Shown here: piece by piece, positions 1-5,295 of the stretch
Layout of the letters: every line of letters starts with the position of its first letter
How positions within the stretch are numbered: the stretch's first letter is position 1
DNA from: Thermomicrobiales bacterium
GTDB lineage: Bacteria > Chloroflexota > Chloroflexia > Thermomicrobiales > UBA6265
Reading direction: 5' to 3'
NCBI GenBank assembly: GCA_025937615.1
Contig: JAICRA010000054.1
Location: forward strand, 1-7,937
DNA: 7,937 nucleotides
Position numbers and translations under genes: made by a program
The notes under the pieces: model-generated
What the model saw: the letters and a program-made list of their open reading frames with translations, nothing else
Told to the model about the DNA's origin: nothing
Database searches by the model: none

Positions 1-212
1 ACCCACTCCACGCCGATGCCCTGCTCCTGCAGCGCCTCCTCCAGCCAACCGAACCGCCGCAGCGCCAGGCTGCTCGGGTTGTAGTAGGCATAGTCGAGCC
101 GGACCGTCCCCGGCTGCTCCTGTGCGGAGGCGCCACGGGAAGCTGCGCTCAGTACCGGGATAGCTCCCAGCACCGTCAGCCCCTTGATCACAGTGCGTCG
201 TGTCATGTTCAT
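1..212 (-). CDS. ABC transporter substrate-binding protein, SsuA-like (5' part only)
   Basis: The first 70 codons of an exported solute-binding protein are visible; the rest lies beyond the left edge. The ATG at 212 was chosen because AGGA precedes it by 8 bases; a second in-frame ATG lies at 206. The N-terminus reads MNMTRRTVIKGL, a twin-arginine-like motif, then a hydrophobic stretch and an Ala-Ser-Ala type cleavage site near residue 30, so Tat export is possible. The mature start, with VRLDYAYYNPSSLALRRFGWLEE and then VEW, resembles the opening strand and helix of aliphatic sulfonate/taurine/nitrate binding proteins (SsuA/TauA family). It follows the SsuB-like ATPase gene by about 94 bases on the same strand, downstream of a SAM riboswitch. 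This favours a sulfur-containing ligand, but the exact ligand cannot be read from the fragment. Confidence 0.82.
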   Translation of the reverse strand, partial: MNMTRRTVIKGLTVLGAIPVLSAASRGASAQEQPGTVRLDYAYYNPSSLALRRFGWLEEALQEQGIGVEW

Positions 213-268
213 GTCCGTGGTCCTTTCCTGTCTCAATCGTCTCGTGTCAGTTATCCCGTGGCATTGGT

Positions 269-284
269 CCGGGCCTCCGCCCGG
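269..284 (-). repeat. GC-rich hairpin between the ssuB-like and ssuA-like genes
   Basis: On the minus strand CCGGGC and GCCCGG form a perfect 6-bp stem around the loop GGAG. It sits in the 94-base gap between the ATPase stop and the binding-protein start. There is no T-run after it, so it is unlikely to be an intrinsic terminator. It could be an mRNA processing or stability element that lets the binding protein be made in excess of the ATPase, as in many ABC operons; that role is inference. Confidence 0.4.
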
Positions 285-306
285 GCACGCGTCCTGGCGC
301 CGATCG

Positions 307-1026
307 TCACGCCACCTCCTTCAGCCCGAATCGACCAAGGATCTCGGCGCGCAGGCGGTTGACGTCATGTCCCGCCGTGGCGTACTCGGCGATGACTGAC
401 GCCGGTTTGCCGCCGAGGAGCACGATGCGATCGGCGAGGCGGAGCGCCTCATCGACGTCGTGAGTCACCAGGAGCACGGTCCGCGAGCGGTCCCGGCAGA
501 TCTCGCGCAGGAGGTCACCCATCTGCAGCCGGGTGAACGCGTCGAGCGCGGCGAACGGCTCGTCCAACAGGAGAACAGCAGGATTGCGGACGAATGCGCG
601 CGCCAGGCCAACGCGTTGCGCCATACCGCCGGAGAGCTGGTACGGCCAGGAGCGCTCGATGCCCGAGAGACCGACGCGCTCCAGCATCGCCGCTGGAGTT
701 TCCGCGTCCCGAACGCCGCGCGCGCCCAGGGCAACGTTCTGGGCGACGCTCTTCCAGGGCAAGAGCCGCGGCTCCTGGAAGACCATCGCGCAGCGAGGGT
801 CGCAGTCGGTCACGGTCCGGCCCCCGATCCTGATCTCACCCGCCGTGGCGGTGTCCAGACCAGCGACGAGTCTGAGCAACGTGCTCTTGCCGCAACCGCT
901 GGCACCCAGGACGGCCACGAACTCGCCTGGTGCTGCCTCGAGGTCAACCCCCCGCAAGACCGCGACTTTACCTGCCTGGCTGGCAAAGACCCGCGCCACC
1001 CCTTGTACTGAAACTGCCTCCGCCAC
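307..1026 (-). CDS. ssuB: ABC transporter ATP-binding protein, SsuB/TauB/NrtD family
   Basis: Cytoplasmic ATPase that drives import by a sulfonate/taurine/nitrate-type ABC transporter. All nucleotide-binding motifs are intact over 239 residues: Walker A GASGCGKST (41-49), Q-loop in MVFQEPRLLPW (Gln 84), signature LSGGMAQR (131-138), Walker B VLLLDEP (151-157) with D-loop ALD, and switch His in VTHD (His 189). The PRLLPW segment after the Q-loop is typical of the SsuB/TauB/NrtD branch. The GTG at 1026 was chosen because GGGAGG lies 5 bases upstream; an in-frame TTG at 1041 would add five residues but has no convincing ribosome binding site. The gene is first in the operon after the SAM riboswitch and terminator, and the SsuA-like gene follows. 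This supports uptake of an organosulfur compound. The symbol rests on family resemblance plus this regulation; a TauB-like specificity is possible. Confidence 0.9.
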   Translation of the reverse strand: MAEAVSVQGVARVFASQAGKVAVLRGVDLEAAPGEFVAVLGASGCGKSTLLRLVAGLDTATAGEIRIGGRTVTDCDPRCAMVFQEPRLLPWKSVAQNVALGARGVRDAETPAAMLERVGLSGIERSWPYQLSGGMAQRVGLARAFVRNPAVLLLDEPFAALDAFTRLQMGDLLREICRDRSRTVLLVTHDVDEALRLADRIVLLGGKPASVIAEYATAGHDVNRLRAEILGRFGLKEVA

Positions 1027-1058
1027 TCGCGCCTCCCTCAACGACCGGGATCCGGGGC

Positions 1059-1094
1059 AACAAGAACCCCCATCTTCTCTGGGGAGAGGGGGGT
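1059..1094 (-). terminator. Intrinsic terminator of the SAM riboswitch expression platform
   Basis: On the minus strand ACCCCC (1094 to 1089) pairs with GGGGGT (1071 to 1066). After one mismatch the stem continues with TCT/AGA (1087-1085 with 1075-1073), closing a loop of about nine bases. The tail TTCTTGTT follows. The hairpin lies between the aptamer and the ssuB-like gene, the usual place for an S-box terminator. A competing pairing exists between CTGGGAGA (1140 to 1133) and TCTCCCCAG (1087 to 1079), eight pairs with one bulged C. Those upstream bases also belong to aptamer helices P4 and P1, so ligand binding would free the terminator to form. Confidence 0.7.
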
Positions 1095-1128
1095 GTCCGC
1101 GCGACCGGCGGCCGCTGTAACAACCGAT

Positions 1129-1228
1129 CTCATCTCCCAGCTCCGTGCTGTCGGACTTAGCACCTGCCCGGAATTCCGGGTGGTTGCTGGGGCTTCAATG
1201 GGCCGATCCCTCCGCCCCTCTGGATGAG
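1129..1228 (-). ncRNA. SAM-I (S-box) riboswitch aptamer
   Basis: The minus strand carries the S-box core in order. P1 5' strand CTCATC is at 1228-1223. GGCGGAGGGATCGGCCC then TTGAAGCCCCAGCAACC follow, with P2 formed by GGGGC (1218-1214) and GCCCC (1193-1189). P3 is CCCGG/CCGGG (1180-1176 with 1171-1167). The conserved GGTGCTAAGTCC is at 1164-1153. P4 is CAGC/GCTG (1150-1147 with 1141-1138), and the P1 3' strand GATGAG is at 1134-1129. P1 is a perfect 6-bp match. The aptamer binds S-adenosylmethionine and in this class normally turns genes off. Here it precedes an SsuB/SsuA-type importer, so sulfur-source uptake would be repressed when SAM is plentiful. Confidence 0.95.
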
Positions 1229-1256
1229 TCTGGTTCCTTCTTCGGTTGTGGCGCAC

Positions 1257-1285
1257 ATTGTGCAGTAGTGGATCAAGAAATGCAA
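1257..1285 (-). promoter_or_regulatory. Candidate sigma-70-type promoter of the riboswitch/ssu operon
   Basis: On the minus strand TTGCAT (1285-1280) and CACAAT (1262-1257) are separated by 17 bases. Transcription would start near 1250, about 20 bases before the riboswitch P1. The matches to consensus are only moderate (3/6 and 4/6), so position and spacing are the main support. The same DNA read on the plus strand gives TTGTGC, 17 bases, TGCAAT, so an overlapping divergent promoter is also possible. Confidence 0.35.
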
Positions 1286-1375
1286 TAGCGCCTTGTGGAG
1301 ACAACGTGGCACAGGACGCGTGGCAAAAATGAATCCGATCTCGTCGCGCGCGCGTTCATTGTCACGAGGTCACTA

Positions 1376-1601
1376 GCCCGGGAAGGGATGCCCGGGCGAC
1401 CCCGCGAGCAGATGCCGCTACTGGACCTGAGGGAGGTCCGGCAGCGCGACTCTGGCGCCTGGAGCAGCGAGGGGTTGCTCCGGCCTCGCGGCCGGCGATG
1501 TGGGAGCATCGCCAATACGGCTGGACGCGGATGGGCGCTCCGGCTGGGAAGATCCATCACCGGTCGGTCAACGAGCCTCGGGTCGGGAGCATCGCATCCC
1601 G
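1376..1601 (+). other. Hairpin-dense leader upstream of the first cell-wall hydrolase gene (candidate structured RNA)
   Basis: The 340 bases before the ATG at 1643 hold no convincing gene. They do hold a run of short perfect inverted repeats. These are GCCCGGG/CCCGGGC (1376-1382 with 1391-1397), GGACCT/AGGTCC (1423-1428 with 1434-1439, extendable by a wobble and a G-C pair), and GGAGCA/TGCTCC (1461-1466 with 1476-1481). Further ones are CCGGCC/GGCCGG with loop TCGC (1480-1495), GGCGATG/CATCGCC (1494-1500 with 1507-1513), and CGGGA/TCCCG (1584-1588 with 1597-1601). An 11-base repeat GGGAGCATCGC occurs at 1502 and 1585. I could not match this to a known riboswitch. High GC makes chance hairpins common, so this is only a candidate leader RNA. 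Confidence 0.33.
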
Positions 1602-1642
1602 CCTGCGTGGAGACCGAGTGGTGAAGGACGAGGGAAGGTTCC

Positions 1643-2422
1643 ATGCAGACCCCGCGATCTCGCGGCCCCCGCCGCTTCTTCAGGGTCGTCACTTTTCTCG
1701 CGGTTGTCACAATCGTCTCAGGTCTCGGTTCTGCCTTTCTGCCATCAATGGACCGTGTCGCCCTGGCCGCCGATGGGCAGGCACTTGGCGACACGGTGAT
1801 TCTGGCCGGCCCCGGCGGGCAGTACGGCATTCTGACCGTAGCCCCGGCCGACTCCGTGATGAGCATCGACGGCGAGCCCGTCGATGGCTACTACCCCGTG
1901 ACCTACGACGGCATCAGCGGCTGGACCAGCATGGGTCTGCTCCAGGTCACAGATGGCGGAGGCAATGGTGGTGGCGGAGGCAATGGCGGCGGTGGCGACC
2001 GCGATCGGGGCGTCACGAATGGGGTTGGCAACGGCGGCGTCGAGATGGTAACTGCGGAACCGATCTACTCAGATGGTGGCGCACCGGTCGCAGCAGCGCC
2101 CGCCGAGCCGGTTACGGGCGGCACCTATGGCCCCGGTGGCGCGGGCTACAGTGAAGAGCAGATCGTCGACATCATCCACGAGGCCGCCGACAACTACGGC
2201 CAGTCACCCGACGCCATGCTGCGGGTCGCGCACTGCGAGTCGGGCCTCGATCCAAACGCGGTCGGCGGTGGTGGCGCCTACCACGGGCTCTTCCAGTTCG
2301 TGCCCAGCACCTTCGCCGGCACTCCTTACGGCGAGTACGACATCTACGATCCCTGGGCCAACGCCAATGCCGCGGCATGGATGTGGTCCGAAGGGAACAA
2401 GAGCAACTGGGTCTGCCAGTAG
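1643..2422 (+). CDS. Secreted SH3-like plus lysozyme-like (Rpf/transglycosylase-type) cell-wall protein
   Basis: A 259-residue exported protein predicted to cleave or remodel peptidoglycan. The ATG at 1643 is preceded by GAGGGAAGG. Residues 1-43 form a signal peptide: basic RRFFR, a hydrophobic core (14-34) and VALA before the mature ADGQ. Residues about 46-102 look like a bacterial SH3-type module ending GISGWTSMGLLQV. A Gly/Asn-rich and then Ala/Pro-rich linker spans 104-168. The C-terminal domain (170-259) has RVAHCESGLDP with likely catalytic Glu 199, then HGLFQFVPSTF, YDPWANANAAAWMWSEG and a terminal WVCQ. Cys 198 beside the catalytic Glu and Cys 258 mirror the disulfide-forming pair of resuscitation-promoting factors. 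The next gene is its paralogue. Lytic activity is inferred from family motifs; substrate preference is unknown. Confidence 0.82.
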   Translation: MQTPRSRGPRRFFRVVTFLAVVTIVSGLGSAFLPSMDRVALAADGQALGDTVILAGPGGQYGILTVAPADSVMSIDGEPVDGYYPVTYDGISGWTSMGLLQVTDGGGNGGGGGNGGGGDRDRGVTNGVGNGGVEMVTAEPIYSDGGAPVAAAPAEPVTGGTYGPGGAGYSEEQIVDIIHEAADNYGQSPDAMLRVAHCESGLDPNAVGGGGAYHGLFQFVPSTFAGTPYGEYDIYDPWANANAAAWMWSEGNKSNWVCQ

Positions 2423-2427
2423 AGGGA

Positions 2428-2457
2428 GTCGGTAAGTCGGGAGTCCCGAGTCGGTAA
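2428..2457 (+). repeat. Short TCG-type tandem repeat after the first hydrolase gene
   Basis: Four units follow the stop codon by five bases: GTCGGTAA, GTCGGGA, GTCCCGA and GTCGGTAA. The middle two units form the inverted pair TCGGGA/TCCCGA around one base. The pattern resembles the heptads found after the paralogous gene downstream (3733-3767), and the flanks just after both stop codons also look alike. Function is unknown; it may be a remnant of the duplication that made the gene pair, or a member of a dispersed intergenic repeat family. Confidence 0.55.
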
Positions 2458-2469
2458 GCAGCCGGCGCG

Positions 2470-2601
2470 ACGACCCTCACCCCAGTCATGAACATCCCTC
2501 GCCCCAGCCCCCTCTCCTGTCTTCGACGGGATTGGGGGCTTGCCGTGACTCCGCTCCAGGCTCCGTTCTCCCCGCTCCCAATGGAGCAGGAAGGATGAGG
2601 A
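2470..2601. other. Non-coding spacer with C-rich repeat-like sequence and a small hairpin
   Basis: The gap between the two paralogues holds no credible gene. It contains CCCTCACCCC (2475-2484) and a later CCCCCTCTCC, a style seen in dispersed intergenic repeats of many GC-rich bacteria. It also contains a perfect hairpin, GCTCC, loop CAAT, GGAGC, near 2574-2587. No T-run follows the hairpin, so it is not a clear terminator. A weak AT-richer patch around 2634-2642 (TAGTATTCT) could be a -10 region for the next gene, but no -35 box is evident. Confidence 0.3.
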
Positions 2602-2684
2602 GTGCAATCCCATCTATGAAGCGGACGCCCAGGTAGTATTCTCAATAGATCGACGCCGCATGGAGCCCGCTGGAGCGTCATGGA

Positions 2685-3725
2685 GTGCGTGTGACCCCGA
2701 GCCCCAGCCGGACCCGGGCCGGCGTCATATCGCGTAACCAGCGTGCTGACGCCGGGCTGCCTCCCTTCGACGGCAATAGCGCAGTGGGCTCGTCGCTCTC
2801 CTTCGGCCGTCGGGACCGCCGGAGATCACGCGCTGCCCTTCTGATCCTGATCCTCCTGGTGGAACTTAGCGGCGTGGCGCTGCCAGCATTGGCGCGGGTG
2901 CCTTCTCGATCGGCCGCAGCTATCACCGAAACCCGCCTCCGCGCCGCTCCGGATCGCCGTGCTGAGCCTCTCTTGCGATTGCCCGAGGGGGCGAAGGTGA
3001 CGGTCCACGGCAGGGCCGAGAACGGCTGGTATCGGGTCCGCCACAGCCAACTCGAAGGGTATGTGCTCACCGGTGACCTGGCTACGGAGCCGGTGATCTC
3101 AACCGGCGACGGGCAGTCAAGCGAAGCCCTCGATGCCTCAAATGTCGTCGCATTGGAGCAACGGGCGCGCGGCCGCGCCCGGCAACCGCGAGAAGGTCGG
3201 GATCGGGACGATCCAGCTCGCGGCTCCGGTGAGATCATCACCGCAACCGATCTCAATCTCCGGCAGAGTCCGAGTCAGGACGCGTCGGTGACGGCGGTGA
3301 TGCCTCGCGGCGAGCAGGTCGTGCCGACGGGCCAGCATCGTGACGGCTTCGTCGAAGTCCGCTGGCAAGACGCGACCGGTTGGGCCTTCGGCAAACATCT
3401 CACTGTTCGCCGCCGAGCCAGAGTGAAATCGGACCGCGACCCGACATCCTGGCGGCGGCGCGAGCTGATCGCCATCATCTACGAGGCCGCCGACCGCTAT
3501 CGACAGCCGCGCGAGGACATGTTGCGTGTGGCCCGCTGTGAGTCCGATCTCGTGCCGACCGCGGTCAACAAGCGGGGTGGGTCGTACGGGCTCTTCCAGT
3601 TCAAGCCGCGGACCTGGCTGGGTACCCCGTTCGCCGAGTACGACATCTTCGACCCCCGCGCCAGCGCCAACGCCGCCGCCTGGATGTGGTCGCAAGGCCG
3701 GCGCCGGGAGTGGGTGTGTCAGTAG
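2685..3725 (+). CDS. Secreted or membrane-anchored protein with two SH3 modules and a lysozyme-like (Rpf/transglycosylase-type) domain
   Basis: A 346-residue paralogue of the preceding gene product. A basic stretch GRRDRRRSRA leads into a hydrophobic segment (51-66) ending LPALA, acting as signal peptide or anchor. SH3-like module 1 spans about 78-133 (TETRLRAAP, NGWYRVR, LEGYVL). A charged Arg-rich linker follows. SH3 module 2 spans about 183-241 (TDLNLRQSPS, ATGWAFGKHL). The catalytic domain (258-346) has RVARCESDLVP with likely catalytic Glu 286, YGLFQFKPRTW, IFDPRASANAAAWMWSQG and WVCQ. Cys 285 and Cys 345 are 60 residues apart, exactly as in the paralogue. The start is uncertain: GTG 2685 and GTG 2691 each have a GGAG-like site upstream. 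GTG 2784 (residue 34) would give a more usual signal peptide but lacks a clear ribosome site. Module content suggests peptidoglycan binding plus cleavage. Confidence 0.82.
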   Translation: MRVTPSPSRTRAGVISRNQRADAGLPPFDGNSAVGSSLSFGRRDRRRSRAALLILILLVELSGVALPALARVPSRSAAAITETRLRAAPDRRAEPLLRLPEGAKVTVHGRAENGWYRVRHSQLEGYVLTGDLATEPVISTGDGQSSEALDASNVVALEQRARGRARQPREGRDRDDPARGSGEIITATDLNLRQSPSQDASVTAVMPRGEQVVPTGQHRDGFVEVRWQDATGWAFGKHLTVRRRARVKSDRDPTSWRRRELIAIIYEAADRYRQPREDMLRVARCESDLVPTAVNKRGGSYGLFQFKPRTWLGTPFAEYDIFDPRASANAAAWMWSQGRRREWVCQ

Positions 3726-3732
3726 ACGGAGG

Positions 3733-3871
3733 CGTAAGTCGTAAGTCGTGGGTCGCAAGTTGTGAGTCAGCCAGAACCGTCGCCGAGTCGTAAAGCGCTC
3801 TCTTCGTCCTTCCCGACTGTCCCACTTCCGGCTCGTCTTACCTGCTCACGACTAACGGCTTACGACCCACG
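3733..3871. repeat. Inverted heptad-repeat element filling the gap between convergent genes
   Basis: The left arm (3733-3767) has five tandem heptads: CGTAAGT, CGTAAGT, CGTGGGT, CGCAAGT and TGTGAGT. The right arm (3844-3871), read on the minus strand, has four: CGTGGGT, CGTAAGC, CGTTAGT and CGTGAGC. The arms can pair through three heptads with one 7-base bulge, around a loop of about 76 bases that holds another unit near 3786. The element begins eight bases after the hydrolase stop and ends one base before the SDR stop. It could serve as a two-way terminator or 3' end stabiliser for both convergent transcripts. There is no T-run, so this is inference. Confidence 0.6.
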
Positions 3872-3872
3872 A

Positions 3873-4634
3873 CTACTGCGCCAGGTAGCCGCCGTCGACC
3901 GGCAGGACGACGCCGGTGATGAACGAGGCGTCTGCGGAGGCCAGGAACAGGATGGCGGCGGCCACTTCGCTTGGTTCGCCGATCCGGCCCATCGGGTGCA
4001 TCCGCTCGATCGCCGCCAGATACTCGACCCCGCCCGGCTCCTCCGGCAGGCGCATGACGCGCTCGGTGCGGATCGTCCCCGGCGCCACGGCGTTGACCCG
4101 GATCCCACGGTCGGCCCACTCGATCGCCAGGTGCTTGGCGATCCCGGAGGCGACGAACTTGGCCGGTCCGTAGGTCGATTGACGCTTCTGCCCCTCTACC
4201 CCGGAGATCGAGGAGAGACAGATGATGGACCCGCCACCGGCAGGCAGCATTGCTTCGATCGCGTACTTGCAGGTCAGCCACATGCCGCGTCCATCGACGG
4301 CCATGACCTGGTCCCAGTCCTCGACGGTCGATTCCAGAATGTCGCCGAGGGGAATAATTCCCGCGTTCGCCACCAGCACGTCGAGCCGGCCGTAGCGATC
4401 GACGGCGGTCTGGATCATCCGCCGGGCGTCGTCAACGAGCGAGACATCGCCGCTGACTGCTTCGACCTCTGCCCCGGTGTCGCGGAGCTCGCGGACCAGG
4501 GCGAGCAAGGGCCGTTCCTGGATATCGGTGACGACGAGACGGGCGCCTTCCTGGGCGAAGCGCACCGCTGTGGCGCGACCGATGCCATAGGCGGCGCCGG
4601 TGATGACGCACACGCTGTTATCGAGTCGGGCCAT
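3873..4634 (-). CDS. SDR family NAD(P)-dependent oxidoreductase
   Basis: A 253-residue classical short-chain dehydrogenase/reductase, of usual family length, predicted to oxidise an alcohol or reduce a carbonyl in the cytoplasm. It has the Rossmann motif TGAAYGIG (12-19), Asp 37 at the end of the second strand (suggesting NAD over NADP), NAG in ANAG (89-92), catalytic Ser 142, Tyr 155 and Lys 159 (YGPAK), and the terminal VDGGY. The structural-catalytic Asn of the tetrad, usually in a VNxxG context, appears as Asp 114 (AVDGRG). The ATG at 4634 was chosen because AGGAGAGG precedes it closely; an in-frame GTG at 4661 would add nine residues but overlaps this ribosome site. It diverges from a GNAT gene and converges on the hydrolase gene. 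Substrate is not predictable from sequence alone. Confidence 0.9.
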   Translation of the reverse strand: MARLDNSVCVITGAAYGIGRATAVRFAQEGARLVVTDIQERPLLALVRELRDTGAEVEAVSGDVSLVDDARRMIQTAVDRYGRLDVLVANAGIIPLGDILESTVEDWDQVMAVDGRGMWLTCKYAIEAMLPAGGGSIICLSSISGVEGQKRQSTYGPAKFVASGIAKHLAIEWADRGIRVNAVAPGTIRTERVMRLPEEPGGVEYLAAIERMHPMGRIGEPSEVAAAILFLASADASFITGVVLPVDGGYLAQ

Positions 4635-4659
4635 GCCACCTCTCCTTCCGTCCCTCTCC

Positions 4660-4708
4660 ACCTGACGTCGCGCAATGTGGAGGATACGCTTGGCGCCTCA
4701 TGTCAGGT
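4660..4708. promoter_or_regulatory. Divergent regulatory region with a 7-bp inverted repeat (candidate operator) and a plus-strand promoter candidate
   Basis: ACCTGAC (4660-4666) and GTCAGGT (4702-4708) are perfect inverted copies with centres 42 bp apart, about four helical turns. They sit between the divergent SDR and GNAT genes. On the plus strand CTGACG (4662-4667) and TACGCT (4685-4690) are spaced by 17 bases and could be -35 and -10 boxes for the GNAT gene, the -35 overlapping the left half-site. Transcription would then start near 4697. This is a weak match and the operator idea is inference. Confidence 0.3.
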
Positions 4709-4737
4709 ATATGGCAACCATGAGAGCAGGCGGTGGG

Positions 4738-5226
4738 ATGACTGGCGAACGTCACTCCCCGGATGTCGATCCCGCAATCCGACGCGCACGTCCGGCTGAG
4801 GCCGCTGTTCTTAGCGCCCTCGCGTTGCGCTCGAAGGCTCACTGGGGATACGACGCCAAATTTCTTGCCGCCTGCCGGGACGATCTGACCCTCACCGCGG
4901 ATGACATCGCGGCGTCGACAGTCTATGTCTACGACGGGATGGAGGTGCCGTTGGGGTTTTATCGATTGGTGCTCCTGGACGGCGGAGTCGCCGAGCTCGA
5001 TGCCCTGTTCGTCGAGCCCGCGGCGATGGGACAGGGTGTCGGCAGACGTCTCTGGCGGCACGCGGTGGCCACGGCCAGGGAGCTCGAGTGCTCGGAGATG
5101 GTCTGGCAGAGTGATCCGCAAGCGGAGGCGTTCTATCTCGCGATGGGCGCGCGCCGTGTTGGCGACTCACCATCGACGGTGATGCCGGGGCGGATGCTGC
5201 CGCTCATGCGCTTCCAACTTCGGTAG
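4738..5226 (+). CDS. GNAT family N-acetyltransferase
   Basis: A 162-residue acetyltransferase of the GCN5-related fold that would move an acetyl group from acetyl-CoA to an amine. The start at 4738 (MTGERHSPDV) puts the fold's first strand, AIRRARPAEA, near the N-terminus as in the family, and AGG lies seven bases upstream. In-frame ATGs at 4720, 4711 and 4675 are also open, the last extending to 183 residues but lacking a ribosome site. Motif A is ELDALFVEPAAMGQGVGRRL (86-105) with the acetyl-CoA pyrophosphate loop GQGVGR. Motif B is PQAEAFYLAMGARRVG (127-142). The segment SKAHWGYDAKFLAACRDDL (33-51) recurs in an uncharacterised GNAT subfamily. The substrate is unknown. It diverges from the SDR gene, which may imply shared control. 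Confidence 0.88.
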   Translation: MTGERHSPDVDPAIRRARPAEAAVLSALALRSKAHWGYDAKFLAACRDDLTLTADDIAASTVYVYDGMEVPLGFYRLVLLDGGVAELDALFVEPAAMGQGVGRRLWRHAVATARELECSEMVWQSDPQAEAFYLAMGARRVGDSPSTVMPGRMLPLMRFQLR

Positions 5227-5245
5227 GGAGATTCTCGCCGGCGAT

Positions 5246-5259
5246 CGTCCTCGCGGACG
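5246..5259. terminator. Weak hairpin in the convergent gap after the GNAT gene
   Basis: CGTCC and GGACG form a perfect 5-bp stem around the loop TCGC, 20 bases after the GNAT stop and before the stop of the opposite-strand small gene. The downstream plus-strand sequence has only short T-runs (CTTTG, CCTTTC), so termination here is plausible but weak. Confidence 0.25.
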
Positions 5260-5295
5260 GTGCGGCTTTGCAATCCTTTCGACTCGATTCGGCTG

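Noticed and set aside
460..1120. Long plus-strand open frames opposite the ABC ATPase gene
   Set aside because: They are antisense shadows in GC-rich DNA; the minus-strand frame carries every ABC ATPase motif, while these are Arg/Pro-rich with no recognisable domain.
1376..1601. Cyclic-di-AMP (ydaO-type) riboswitch upstream of the cell-wall hydrolase gene
   Set aside because: The context fits, but I could not find the hallmark motifs (GGGGGACCCA-like, GGGGTGAATC-like and CAGCTAACCTCG-like), so no known class is assigned.
1295..1624. A 109-codon plus-strand open frame in the leader before the first hydrolase gene
   Set aside because: The product is Arg/Gly/Ser-rich without a domain, has no ribosome binding site, and overlaps the hairpin-rich leader; it looks like chance openness at high GC.
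3733..3871. CRISPR array
   Set aside because: The units are contiguous heptads with no spacers, occur in both orientations, and no cas genes are present.
3762..4799. A 345-codon plus-strand open frame opposite the SDR gene
   Set aside because: It runs antisense through all SDR motifs and through the divergent promoter region, has an Asp/His/Gly-rich product with no domain, and no ribosome site.
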